This document shows, in pieces, positions 31,996-42,930 of a stretch of 64,000 nucleotides of DNA (positions are counted from its first letter, which is position 1; the number at the start of each line of letters is the position of its first letter). Below the pieces are notes generated by a model. That model was not told the DNA's origin. It made no database searches and saw nothing but the letters and a program-made list of their open reading frames with translations. The position numbers and the translations under genes are program-made. Source of the DNA: Symbiodinium natans (Eukaryota > Sar > Dinophyceae > Suessiales > Symbiodiniaceae); NCBI GenBank assembly GCA_905221605.1, contig CAJNDS010002208.1, positions 521,924 to 585,923 on the forward strand, read 5' to 3'.

Positions 31996-34838
31996 AGGCT
32001 GCAGCTCCGGCTGGGCAAGCAGACATGGTCAAAGGCGCCGACGGCGTCAACTGACAGGACGGTGGCACGGGGGCATGCCTCCGTGGCAGCACGAAGCAGT
32101 CGGCTGACCGCCTCTGTGCCGACACGCGTGCTCAGGCCATATTGGTGGGGCATGCATGCCTGCTGGAAGTGGGGGGCGAACTGCTGCGCGAGCACGCGGC
32201 CGACGAGACGCCGCAGCACGTCCCCGACTGCGAGTGCGCGGACCCGGCCGTTCGGCTTGCGAAGTGCGACGAGCCGCGCAACACGGATGCCGTCAAGCAC
32301 AGCAGGGGGGATTTCCGCATTGGCTAGCCGGACGGCTGCGCCATGCAGCAAGCGAGCATCCTCTTCGTCATCAAGCAGGACGCGGATGTGTTCCGTGGTG
32401 GCACCGGACGGGCCGGCCGCAGAGCCCCGACGTGCACGCCGCAGACTGTCGAGAAAAGCCTGCTGGGGGAGGGGGCATGCTTGACCAGGCGCGTGCCGGA
32501 ACGCGGCTGGCGGCGCGGGCGCGTAAGGCTCCTGCGGTCGCCGCTGCGGGTCGCGAAGCTCGGCAAGGGTGTCAGGACCACCTGTGGCTAGCGGTTCTGC
32601 TGTCAGGGCGCGTCCGGCGGCGGACAGCTCGCCAAGGTGGACAAGGGCTGTGGCTCGGCGCGCCCGCGCGGCCTCGCCAGCGGGGTCTGGCCGAGAGCTC
32701 GACGTTGTGGCTACAGCGGCGGCAGCCTCCCGCAACAGGTCAGCCCACCGACCAGCGCGGAAGAGGTCGCAGCGCCTTTCCAACTCTGCAGTAGGAACCC
32801 GGGTTTCGCCCGGCGAGCGGTAGAGCAGCATCCGGGGCGCGAGGCAGAAAAGCTTCCAGCCACGCACCTCATCATCATGGCAGGACGGATGCACCGCAAG
32901 CCGGAGCCCGGTTCGCAGGGCAGTGCGTAAGCTCCCGCGGACGCGTGCGGGAGCAGTCTGCAGCATGAGAACGCGCTGGCGGCAACTGGCCTGCAGGTCA
33001 ACGGCATCAAGGGTTGCGAGACCCAGCCCCAGACCGGCTTCGGCAGCTGCAGTGACTTGCACACGGCGTGCGCCGGTCGAGGCCGCAGGATGACCTGACG
33101 CGGCCTCTGGGGGGCTAGGATCCGCATCAGGAGCGGGCGGGGCAGCGGAAGTATGGCGTCCGCGCCCACGCCCACGCCTGCCCCGCCCAGTGCCTCGGCC
33201 GGCCCCGGCAGCGCGTGCTCGCTGCGCGACTGCCGCAAGAAGCTCGTCGTCACTAGCGGCCGTCGGTGCCCGCAGATGGTTCGGGTCATCCTCAGTGTGG
33301 GTGCGGGAGTCGTGGCTTTCCGAGCGCTCTGCGGGCGGAGGGTTGGTGGGGGCGCGGCCAAGGCATGCGGGGGGCTCAGGCGGGGGTGCCCGACGGAAGG
33401 CATCAGAGGCGCGGTCAAGGTTTGCTGCGAAAGCGCGGCCGCCAAAGAGCTCGAGGCAGGCCTCTTGGCAGGGCGCGGTGATGTATCCGTCATTCCGCTG
33501 TGCCAGGCGGCGCACGACCCAGCCGATGTGCACAGACGCGGCCGGCGGAAGAGCGGCCGCCTCCTGGAGGAGACGTTCCGGCGGCGGTTCGTTGGCCGCG
33601 TTGGTGGCCGTGAGAAGGGCTTCCGTGAGGGTGGCAGCTTGGACCGGGTGGGACGCAGCGAGCGTCCGGCGCGCGTCCTCCCACCAGGCTGCCCTCGGGT
33701 CAGAACGCCAGCGTTCCAGCACGTCCGGCGGCATCTCACCCGCTGCGGCGTGGAGCAGGGGCACATACAGCCATGAGTTAGTAGCGAGGTTACTGCAGTC
33801 CCGGGGCGGGCCGGAAGCGGGCCACGCAGCGGGGAGGAGGGCTGGCGAGCCATGTCCGGCGAGAGGCTGGGGCGCGGCGGGGCGAGCCAGGGTTGGGACG
33901 GCGGCTGGAACAGGGCGGCCAGCGCACCCAACAGTGCAGCTCCAACTCGCACACCCGGCAGCGCGGTCGAACACCCACCGCAGTTCGGCTCCGCAGCCTC
34001 GGCACGGGTTTCCAGCCTCAGCCGGGATGGACAGGGACTCCAAGCCAACGTCTTGCGCACAGCCTGGGCACAGCCATCCGGGGCGCCACGCAGCTATGCC
34101 GGAGCCATGCCGGATGGGGACGGGCGCCCACTGCATCTCGCGGTCCGGAAGGTGCACGAAGTCGACACCGGCCGCGCCGCCAACGGCAGCGACCCGATGG
34201 CAGCACAAACGGGTCACACCCGGCGGTGGTCGAGGTTCAGGTGCATCGTTGGAGGTGAACGTGCGGAGTGCGTAGTCTGGGACAGCCTCGCGCACCGTAA
34301 ACTCGCCGGCAATGCGCTCAGGGATGTGCACGCCATGGTGCAGGCAAAGCGTGCGCAAAGCGGCGTCATCTGTCACCGACCAACTTGTGAGAGTGCAGTC
34401 GCGGCAGCGGCTATGGCGGCACAGCGGACACAAGAGGTCGTCGGGACAGGCGGCTTGCGCACGATACTGCGCCAGGCAGCCCAGATGCATGCGGTGCCGG
34501 CGGCAGGTGGGGAACGGGACGGGAAGCTGGTCCGCCGGAGCTGCCGACTGCAGGCGCTCCAGACAAACGCAGCAGCATTCATCCTCGGCGCTAGCTGGGT
34601 TGGGTGGCGTCCGGTCCCCGTCCTGGAGCGGGTGCTCTCGTGACGAGACCAAACTGACCGAGAGCGGGGACTGCGGAGACTGCGGAGCACGGGCGGCCCG
34701 CTCCGGCGTTGCAGAACGGGAAGCGCGGGACATCGCAGCGTCGGGTGACGGAACCTTTCCACGTACCTGAACTTGCAAAGGCTGAGTGCCGGCTACCCTG
34801 GCAGTATGCTGGATGCAAGCACTTTTTCCGTTCAACAC
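31990..34838 (-). CDS. RLE element: RING-like N-terminus through RT motif A (986 codons open)
   Basis: A second Met at 34,733 (M-S-R-A-S-R-S-A-T-P) may be the real start. Residues about 85-145 form a RING-like finger: C-C-V-C-L-E-R-L, then T-C-R-R-H-R-M-H-L-G-C and C-P-L-C-R-H-S-R-C. A second cluster follows with W-L-C-P-G-C, C-R-G-C-G-A-E-L and W-S-C-T-V-G-C. A basic G-R-G-R-R-G-R-G tract lies mid-protein. Late RT segments are K-P-N-G-R-V-R-A-L-A-V-G-D and L-S-V-D-A-V-G-A-F-D-H-V (motif A Asp). After F-D-H-V the frame is lost and the last residues are spurious. The fingers may bind nucleic acid or act in ubiquitin transfer; I cannot tell which. Confidence 0.78.
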
Positions 34839-36240
34839 GGTCGGTCACGGGGTCCCACTAGCGTCGAACAAGAAACGCGAGATCGCGAGCTGCTGACCTG
34901 CCAATGCTCCGTTGTGAAGGGGGAGGGGATTGCAAAAATGGTAGATCACCTGCGGCCAGCCTGAGGGGCGCCACGGCGTGAGGAAGGAGAAACCCTGTGA
35001 AGCTGGAAAGAATCCTGAAAGCAGCAGAGTAGACAGAATCAGTCAAGGGCGAGCCAGCTGAGGCCGTGACGGAAAACGGGCTAGCTCAGGCCCTTTGGCT
35101 CCGGGGCTGCCGCTGGGCGGCGCTCCGGGCGGCACCTGCAGGGGGTGAAGCAGGTCGGGGCCCTGGAGGTGCGCCAGCGGCCAGGCCTGGGGAGGCGCCG
35201 CGGCGAAGAAAGCAATGCCAGTGCAGCTGTACGACCCTGGCTGAGGATGGCAGCCCGCCTGCCAGAACCACCTAACCAACCCAGCACCCGCGCAGAACTG
35301 AGGCACCGGCTTTCCTGAGCTTACGGGCGCGCACTCCACCTAGGGTGGGTGCAGCGTCGTGCGTGCAACCACGGCGGGAGGCACTGAGGGACCGGCTGCA
35401 GGAAGAACGGCGAGCTGGAGACCTGGGACGGGGAAATGGGTTCAGTGTGTCTAAGAGCGCGTGCAGCCGAGGCAGGCGCAGCGGCGCTGGCAGAAGCGGC
35501 GAGGCGGCCGCGGAAAGGGCTGGCAGCGGGGGGCGCGCCAAATTGGAGGGCCTGGCTCGCTCCAGGGCGGGCGCGGTGGAAGGCGAGCGCTGGTCTGCCG
35601 CACGTGCCACGCGACGCTCGCGCTCCTTCTGCCCGGCCCGGTTGCCCCGGCGACGGCGGCGGCGCCCTGCAGTGGTCGGGTGTGTCAGGGGGTCGGGGCG
35701 CTGCGGGCGGCCAGGTGAAGGGCCGGGGGCCGGCTCGCGCCGCACAGGTGCACGAGGCGGGTGGGCGGCCGGCGCACGGGGGCACGGCGCCAACTGCGAG
35801 ACCGGCTGGTGCTGTCGCTGCTGTGGGAGCGCGAGCGTGCGGGGGTCGGCGTGTAGACTGACCCGCCCGCGGCTTGCAGGTCAGAAGCACGGACCACCAA
35901 GAGCCCTCTTCCGCGGTCGTAGGCGGCCTCCAAGCTCACACCACCAACGGACAAGAGCACGCTTTCCAGCAAGAAGGCAAAGGGACGACCCCACTCGGTT
36001 TGTGTCAACATACGGAACGTTGATCTTCGAAGCCTTTACTGGCCTTACACACCTGAGACCCGCAGCTGCTCAAGTGCACACTGCCTGCCTGCTGCCTGCT
36101 GCATGTGTCTGGCGACCAAACCCTGCGACCGAGACCGGTTTTGATATAGAAAAAATGCATTAGACCAGCTAGCACGGAAACGTCCTGCCAACTGCCTTAA
36201 ACAAACTTGAAGCCGTGGTGGCAGCTTGGATCAGAGCCAA
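34839..36240. other. GC-rich stretch, no gene recognised
   Basis: Very GC-rich between about 35,060 and 35,880, so long frames stay open on both strands (272 and 189 codons). Their products are Ala/Arg/Pro/Gly-rich without motifs. It may be the 5' leader or a decayed neighbour of the RLE element. Confidence 0.45.
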
Positions 36241-36480
36241 GTCTTGTCCAAAATGCAAACCCAATGTGGAGATTTGACGCAGGCGCTTCCTCCGACCATG
36301 GGCATGGGGTGGTTTGCATGCCACACCCCATTGTGGACGCTGCATAGGCTGAAAACTGGACGGCTAGGATCAGTGCCGGGTCCTGTGCGGGACCTGCAAG
36401 ACCCCAATGTGGACGCCGAACGATGTGTATTTCTTTTTTTTATATGTGTATTTACACCACGCGATGTGGCTCCTTGCCCG
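36241..36480. repeat. Second cluster of CCCCAATGTGGACGC-type words
   Basis: A partial copy near 36,258-36,270, a one-mismatch copy at 36,326-36,341 and ccccaatgtggacgcc at 36,402-36,417. The last is followed by GATGTGTATT, the inverse of the AATACACATC word near the copies at 29.76-29.85 kb. Confidence 0.7.
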
Positions 36481-37476
36481 TGCGCGCGCTGCCAGCGTCC
36501 ATGCCGCGGTGTGCTCCTCCGCAGCCGCCGCGTACGTCGCCCGCTGGAGTGGCCTCATCGCCGTTGCTTGAGCTTCCCCTCGAATCCGTCGCCTTTGCTG
36601 CCGGAACCCCGGCTTTGCATGAGGTGCCCGAAGAGGATCGTTGGCTTGAAGCCGCCGCCCCGAGCCGGCTCCCGGCGCGTGGCTGAATGTAGCTTGCACT
36701 AGGACCGCGCTCCAACAAGTGGAAAAAGTGCGCAAGGAAAAAATACAGCTCTTGCTTGCTTTGTAAACATGAGCGCTCAGGTGCCAAACGGCAGCCTGTC
36801 CGGCGGGCAACACGCGCTGCCACGCAAGGCTGGGGGCATCCTCACAATCGCTGTGCAGAGCGGGGTGTCTGCAGCGGGGTGGACGATGCGTGCCAAGGAG
36901 CCAGTCCCCCTGCCTGGCCGCAACCTTGGACGGCGTTGACCTTGCTGGCGGAAAAAGGTGCGCGGAGCGGCAGGCGACTCGGCCCGCAGCATCAGGGAGG
37001 TCACGTACTCGATCCAGCTCTGGGCCCTGTTGTGGGGTGATGCCAGGCGGTGCTCGCCACGGCCTGTTGCACTGAGATGGACACCCTTTTTTCGGCCAAC
37101 TCGAAGGTCGCGAGCAGCTGTCTCGGGCCTCACCGCCGTGGCGGCACGCGGCTGGCCGGCGCGTGGCCCAGCGAGCATCCGCCAGGACCTCGTGCAGCTC
37201 AGGCACCTCCGACGAGCTGCTGCGGACCGCCAGCGAGCAACTCCGGGTAAGCTGCTCGCGTGCGGCGCTTTGCGATCCGCAAGGCGGCCCCGTCATGTGC
37301 AGCGGCGCAAGGCTGGGGCAACCCATGCGCGATAGTGGCGAGACCAAGGTCGCATCGCAGCAGAGGGCCCCGCCAAGCTGCGTGGCTCTTATTTGCGCAT
37401 TTACCCGCCGTACATGGCACGCAGCGGCAGCTGAAAAGGCACAGGGTGCCCGCCCTAAGGCGACCCACGCGTTCAC
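36480..37476 (-). mobile_element. RLE element fragment, nuclease domain with internal loss (second subfamily)
   Basis: The minus strand reads A-L-C-C-D-A-T-L-V-S-P-L-S-R near 37,380. After a frame change it reads D-G-A-A-L-R-I-A-K-R-R-T-R and A-Y-P-E-L-L, then V-P-E-L-H-E-V-L-A-D-A-R near 37,190. The region between Y-P-E-L and P-E-L-H-E-V present in the main copy is missing here. Downstream to 36,480 only decayed sequence is seen. Confidence 0.7.
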
Positions 37477-37480
37477 AGCT

Positions 37481-38700
37481 GCACACTAGTCCGTTATGAA
37501 CACGCTACGCTAAGAATGTAAAGCAAGCACTGCACGCTTACTTTTTCACATTGGCGGAGGGCAAAATCCGATCGGTTGAAACAGGAGGCACCGAAGATGC
37601 CGGGCAGAGAATGCTGGACCGGAGTGAACGGCAGTACTGAGCCTGGCAATGCATGGCAAGGCAGTGCGGGGAAACCGATACGTTGAGTCAAGTCAAGTCA
37701 GGCCTGAAAGCCCTTAGGCAGCCCATTTAGGGCTCAGGGAAATCTAGCATTAACTATACAGAAAAGCGGCGCTCACACGTGCTCCATGAAAGACAGAAAA
37801 TCCGAAAGCAGTGTTGACCATCTCGCCTCGTCTTGGGCTTCAAATTGCCAGTTCTCACATCGTTTCCACCGACAGAAGTTTTGAAGCATGGAATCCCACT
37901 GGTACCTGGGTCGCCCTCGATACGTTGATCGGCCAGAATCGGCCACAGAAGCAAGCCACAGCGAGTAAGGCTCGCGGCAGGGAAAAAGATTGGGCGGTCA
38001 GATGTATGCACTTCGCCTTGGAGCCAGGGCTGCAAAGCGGGCGGAGGAGATTCGTGCATATTTGCCGTTGCGTGTTAGCTGCAAACTACGTGTAGAAGTG
38101 CATCCACGAAGACGCCTCTGATTGCAAAAGGCGACCCACGGAAAGCTTGATAGCAAATGCCAAAGGCGACCCACGGAAAGATAATCCCCAGGGAATCGCG
38201 CTTGCCAGACTACTTTTGTAACATAACTAAAAACAATCAAAATGCACGCGAGACCTCGCGCAGATTACCGCTTCCACAGGATCTACCAGAACAGAAACTG
38301 CAAGGGGCCGCCCTGGCCACGTGTCCAAAAGATAATTGCGCCATGCTAGAGAACTGCAGTGAAACGCTGTGATGAGATGCCTCTTGCATGCGCTGGAGGT
38401 CGCGCGAAGCCGTCTGCCTGCATCGACCGACACGACCAGCGCAGGCAGAAACAACAAAACAAAAACACAAAAGTAGAAGCCCACACTTCTGACCTCAACC
38501 ATTCCCTCGTAACCCGAACAGGCTACCATGATGCAAACCTGCGCTGCGAGAACTGTGCCGCCTTTCTCCATGTCCAACTTGGGTAGGATCTGTGAGCATT
38601 TCAGCACACTGCATTGACGATTGCAACCTCCCGAACATGCAGGCAGGTGCGATACCCCTTGCACGGGGACTGCGTTGACCGGTGAGAAAGAAAGTGCACG
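37481..38700. other. No gene recognised
   Basis: Only a 19-bp direct repeat, aaaggcgacccacggaaag, at 38,127-38,145 and 38,162-38,180, stands out. No supported exon. Confidence 0.45.
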
Positions 38701-38945
38701 GGGGAAAAAATGGCGCAGACTGCACTTGGGATTCCCGTCGGGCACGAGGAGCACGTGCAGGCGCAGGCAGCCGCCCGTGCCCGAGGAGGAGTTCCATCTG
38801 CTGCGCCACTTGCCGCAGTTCCTCGATCTGCAGTGCGCGTGGTTGCTCACCTTCTGTGCCGCACCCCTGGCGCAAGATGTTTTGTTCGGACTTTACGCCT
38901 GCTGCTCCGTTCGGTCGGCTACGCCTACGCTGCCCCTAAACTACC
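38700..38945 (+). mobile_element. RLE element fragment, thumb region
   Basis: The plus strand reads T-A-L-G-I-P-V-G-H-E-E-H-V, and in another frame H-L-L-R-H-L-P-Q-F-L-D-L-Q-C-A-W-L-L. These match L-T-V-L-G-S-P-L-G-H-D-A-F-V and R-L-L-Q-R-L-P-S-L-D-D-L-Q-A-A-W-L-L of the main copy. Frame-broken. Confidence 0.72.
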
Positions 38946-39239
38946 TGGGCTAGCTGCGCCCGCAGTGGCAGCCGGCTCGGGTCGGGCGACCCGGGCACCA
39001 GGAGACGCTTGAGCGGTGCAGGCTCACCGGCCGCGGTGGATGGCCACGTGCGGCCCAGGGCTGTGGTCTCCACGGCCTGTTGAACCGCGACCGAGATGAT
39101 GCTCCACCAATGCCTTGCCCAGCCGCGCGGCGCACTGTTGGCGGCGCAATGGCGTTCGGCCGCGTAGCTGCTTGTACCTAACTATGGTAGCCTCATGCCC
39201 GAGCCCCCAAATTGGTTTCAGGCCTGACTCTGACTCTGG

Positions 39240-39400
39240 CGGTTGGTGGCACTGTGCGCAGCCCGTGGTTCGCTCGCGGAGATGCGCAAAGCGCGAGCAG
39301 CAACCATGAACGCGCAACATTTCCTCCGCAACCTGCCGGCGGCGGCCGTTGCCCACTATGCGCGTGCACACGATGCCGTTTGGCATAAACCCGAGTCCAT
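39240..39400 (+). mobile_element. RLE element fragment, post-thumb
   Basis: The plus strand reads Q-H-F-L-R-N-L-P-A-A-A-V-A-H-Y-A-R-A-H-D, parallel to Y-L-L-R-I-L-P-P-H-L-T-A-T-Y-A-E-A-H-D of the main copy. It may be the continuation of 38,700-38,945 after an inserted or scrambled 300-bp stretch. Confidence 0.72.
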
Positions 39401-39550
39401 GTTGGGCGACAAGGATTCTCGTTCTGACGCATGGCGTGTCGCGCGGGACATCGCGCATTTCACAAGCTGCCTATTGGGCAGAGTGGGCAGTCGCTTTGCC
39501 CGTTTTGCATCGGTGGTGCCGGCCTGCGATGGAGCACTGCGGTGCTTGTG

Positions 39551-40271
39551 TCAGCTGTAGACGGCCGCGGCGACAGCATCGTAGCGGGCCCCACAGGCAT
39601 GCCCACAAGCCACGCACCCGCCTGCGGGCCTGCCGGTGGAAACAGCATTGCCCGTGTGCTCGGGTCGATCTCCGGCAAAGGACGCGCTCTCGGAAAAAAA
39701 TGTGAAATCGCGGGAAACGCATGCTGCCGCATCCCCAAGCGCCGGGCTCAGCTGCTGCAGATGGCACTTTATGCTCGAGCGAGCGTGAGTCCCGGTTGCG
39801 TGGGAGGCCGTTGGCCCTGAAGGACGCGTCGTTCCCAAGCAATGGCTCACCAATACCCTGGCGCCGGGAGTGGCCGGACGACCGCCGACGGTGGTCACAG
39901 ACATGGCACGTCGTCCGGCGAGACGGGGAGTGGTGGCATGGTCCAAACCGCGAGCACGGAGGCTTGCCACAGCGCACTGCCGAGCAACTGACAGGACTCG
40001 ACGTGCCCATCCCTGCGTCGCCGACGCCCGCAACGAGGCTGGCGCGTGCCAGGCCGTGAAGCGCAGGAACTAACGGAGGATTTGAGCAACCCCATCGTGG
40101 GCACTTGCGCCGGGGACGGGACGACCGGCTCGGGTCATCTCGGGTCAAAGGCGAGACGAGCGTCGCATATGCGCACAGTGCGTCTCCGTTCCTCGTTTGC
40201 CCGTAAGCAACGAAGTCGGCAACGTCGATTATCCAGCGGGACTTGTGGGGCAGCGCAAGGTCCAAGATCAA
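39551..40271 (-). mobile_element. RLE element fragment, nuclease to C-terminus (second subfamily)
   Basis: The minus strand near 40,190 reads N-G-D-A-L-C-A-Y-A-T-L-V-S-P-L-T-R; the nuclease Asp is replaced by Tyr. Near 40,020 another frame reads A-R-R-V-L-S-V-A-R-Q-C-A-V-A-S-L, like A-R-W-S-G-L-L-A-V-A-S-Q-R-A-Y-A-A-S-L in the main copy. Decayed and in opposite orientation to the adjacent fragment at 39,240-39,400. Confidence 0.62.
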
Positions 40272-40440
40272 AGGGGAAGATGTAGAGAGTGTTCAGCCAA
40301 GGGTCATTTCGCCAAGGACTGTCCCACAAAGAATGGCAAGGGCGATGGGAAAGGAAATGGTAAGCCTAAGGGTAAATACGGCGGCAAGTCCACTGAAGGT
40401 GGAAGTCAGAACAACGCAAGCTCGAGCGCAAAGACGGCAT
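40255..40440 (+). CDS. Gag-type CCHC zinc-knuckle fragment
   Basis: The plus strand encodes C-R-E-C-S-A-K-G-H-F-A-K-D-C, an exact C-x2-C-x4-H-x4-C zinc knuckle (40,281-40,322). A Lys/Gly-rich tail follows (N-G-K-G-D-G-K-G-N-G-K-P-K-G-K). This is the signature of retroviral-type Gag proteins of LTR retrotransposons such as Ty1/copia. No protease, integrase or LTR is seen nearby. It sits between two RLE fragments of the opposite strand, so it is probably a small piece carried in by insertion. Confidence 0.6.
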
Positions 40441-40489
40441 CCGCTGCGTCCCCAGGTTGCGCGAGGGGCAACTGTCAACCCCGGCTTGC

Positions 40490-40620
40490 GGCAGTGTTGC
40501 ATCGACCGCGAGCTGCGCGCCGTGCCACAAGTTAAATCCGTTGCACAACTGTTGCACGCGACGTTCATAGCCCCACTGCACGAACGAGATTCTGCACGCC
40601 GGGATTTGAACGTGCAGACC
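40490..40620 (-). mobile_element. RLE element fragment, nuclease core (first subfamily)
   Basis: The minus strand reads L-C-N-G-F-N-L-W-H-G-A-Q-L-A-V-D-A-T-L, matching the L-W-H-G-A-Q-L-A-V-D core at 29.5 kb and the main copy. The match stops right after A-T-L, where unrelated sequence including the zinc-knuckle fragment begins. Confidence 0.75.
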
Positions 40621-40681
40621 CTGGCACTGCGGCTGCTCTTCCAACGAGTGCTTGTCACTGTGTAGAACATTACCGGTTGCA

Positions 40682-42930
40682 TCACGAGAAACGTGAACAT
40701 TTAGCGCGGAACCTTGCTAAAACGTTTGTGTCAAGCAGCAGGTTCGGCCACTTGGAGCGATCCCACACGACAGGCCGCCCGATACCGTTCGGTTTCATGC
40801 ACAACATCACGATCGCATCGTGCGGCGTTCCGCGGGCACTGTGGTTTTGAATCTGCAGTGTCAACGAGCTGTCCTCTTGCAGCGTGAGGCCCTGTGCAGC
40901 TTCTGTTTGGGGATTGGCGAGTGACATCGACAGGGTCACCGAATCCTTACGGTGCTGGCGTCGTGTCTGGCAAGGCTCCACCAAGGTGACAACACAGGGC
41001 TGGCGTAATTTTGAAAGTCTTGACGGCTGGACAGGCTCGAACGGTCAATGTCAACGCACCAGCACGCGAGCTGGCAGGTATGCATGCCCCAACACTGACC
41101 ACGAGCGGAACTGCCAGGCATACAAGGAGAGAAGAGGTGCCCGAAATGCACAGGTACAAACCTTTCCGTTGCCCATGTTGGCAGGCTGTGCCACGCTTGC
41201 CATGCTTCTCGACATCTCCACAGTGCCACAAACCACCACCAAGACACGCTTGTGGCACGGAGCCATGGACGCTGGCATGAGCAGCAACTTATACCTAAGC
41301 GAACTAGCCGTCAAAGACATGGGCCCATTTGGATCTTTGCATCATGCTTGCGTGAAAAACCTCGGTTCCGTGAAGAGAAAAATGGAATGCCCTGAGGCGA
41401 CATTGGTGTGAGCTCAATTTGAGACATCTCGGCTAAACCTGACCTCTTGGAACGAAACCTGCATTTTCCACATCTAATCACCAGCTCGGCCGGGAGATCC
41501 GAATGAACCGATGCCGACCCGTGCATGACAGCAGAGCGTGGGTCGTCGGACATCCTTAGATCCCTCTCAAATTCCCTCAGGGGCCTCCAAACGCTATGCG
41601 TTGCAATGCCAATGCAGCGTGCGGCACACCGAAACCTGATGCTTGAGAAGACAGAAAATGACAGATCGTAAGACGACAAAGCTAGGCTCACGTTCGGGCA
41701 ACCTGCCTTTCACACTTTTAAAGCACAAAACCTCAACTGCTTAGAACGATACGCGCTGTCATTCAGTGAGTGTCCTCGATGCTAGCCTCATGCTAAATCG
41801 GCTTGACCGACCCCCCAAGGCCTACATCCTCACGAAACCCGAAAAGATCAACAGCCAACTGACAGAGAGCCACAACAGCTGCTGCCAATTCCTTGGTCGA
41901 TCTTGCATTCTGCCATACAGTGCAGCACAACGCTTGAAATCACCAAGCGGCGCTGCTTGAAACAGATGTGCCCAGGAAGGCAATACCAAAGCAAAGCCTC
42001 AGAGAAACTGAAGAGACAAAAATCAAACAACGTTTGCACCCAGGCACGAAAGAAACACCCAGATGCAGCTCACACAAAATCTAATCATGGACTGCGGCCC
42101 AAATGGCGTGATTATACAAAAGAAGATGCAGATGCAGCTCAACTGATGGGCAAATGCCAAAACATCTTTGCTTCGGCGGGACTGCGCCAGCGATATCCTT
42201 GGCATGCATCCATGCAAAGACGTACAAAAGATGTACTTGTATGTCCTTCATGACGGTGACATCCCAAAGCGTCAAGCCCAGTTACAGTTTTGGAACCACG
42301 GAATCCCTCTGCTCCAAGGGTAGCCCCATGGTTTCTTGGTCGATGCGGAGGGCTCGGATGATCATCAGAAACACTCCAGCAAACCACCACAGGATGCCGA
42401 ACATGAATGTGAGCCTGAGGGTCACGGAGCGGCACAACCCAACTTAGCTGACTTAGCTGTGTTCATGGCAACTGTATGATGGCACAAGCGAGGCTGTGGC
42501 TTTTCAGCTACCCGGATGAACCAGGGCAACTGGTCAAACCAAGTGTTGGTCGACTGCCGCGCAGCGTGCAACACCAGTGCGACCACGAGAGCATACGAAA
42601 CCTCGCAACCACACACAACATGACAACACGCGTGAGGTGCTTGCACAAGCCCCGAATCCATGTAAGTTCCATGCCACGAACGTAGTGCAAGAAAGAAGCT
42701 GCCCAAGAATGGGCCACGCCGCACGACAACGCCAGGCCAGTGCTCGTACTGAATGTACGTGTTTCACGCTCCTGCTACACGATATGGTGTGGATTGAAAT
42801 CAACACGCAGAGTAGCACCCCATTTTGGCCTGAAATTGAAACCAACTGATGATGCCGCGCACGCAAAGATAGAGAAGAGGCTGCATGACACTTTGGCGGC
42901 TGCATCCAAAACAATGGCACTTTAATGTCG
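40682..42930 (-). CDS. Candidate multi-exon membrane-protein gene
   Basis: Protein-like minus-strand segments. Near 42,720-42,640: L-G-S-F-F-L-A-L-R-S-W-H-G. Near 42,600-42,480: V-S-Y-A-L-V-V-A-L-V-L-H-A, then W-F-D-Q-L-P-W-F-I-R. Near 42,430-42,285: M-F-G-I-L-W-W-F-A-G-V-F-L-M-I-I-R, a clear membrane helix, then a polar tail ending V-V-P-K-L before GTAACTGG. Near 41,320-41,170: L-R-Y-K-L-L-L-M-P-A-S-M. Near 40,940-40,690: L-T-L-Q-E-D-S-S-L-T-L-Q-I-Q-N-H-S, beta-rich. Exon order suggests one minus-strand gene with several helices, but the joins are unproven and no family is recognised. Confidence 0.33.

Larger units (their letters stand above)
30054..34838 (-). mobile_element. Near-complete non-LTR retroelement: RING-like finger, RT, PD-(D/E)XK endonuclease
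   Basis: In minus-strand order it has an N-terminal RING-like zinc finger, a second Cys-rich zinc module and a Ser/Pro/Arg-rich linker. RT motifs A, B and C follow, then a long helical thumb, a C-x-C...H...C cluster and a restriction-like endonuclease domain. This is the order expected of early-branching, RLE-bearing non-LTR elements (R2/CRE-type). Three frame changes (near 32,020, 30,960 and 30,860) break an otherwise open 1.5-kilocodon reading. I could not find a target-site duplication, so the limits are those of the coding signal. Confidence 0.82.

Noticed and set aside
30967-32484. 505-codon plus-strand frame
   Set aside because: Antisense of the RLE RT in GC-rich DNA; the minus strand carries clear RT motifs.
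33190-34275. 361-codon plus-strand frame
   Set aside because: Antisense of the RING-like and linker region; Arg/Ala/Gly-rich with no motif.
35345-36163. 272-codon plus-strand frame and 189-codon minus-strand frame
   Set aside because: Both are open because of high GC; neither has a motif or natural composition.
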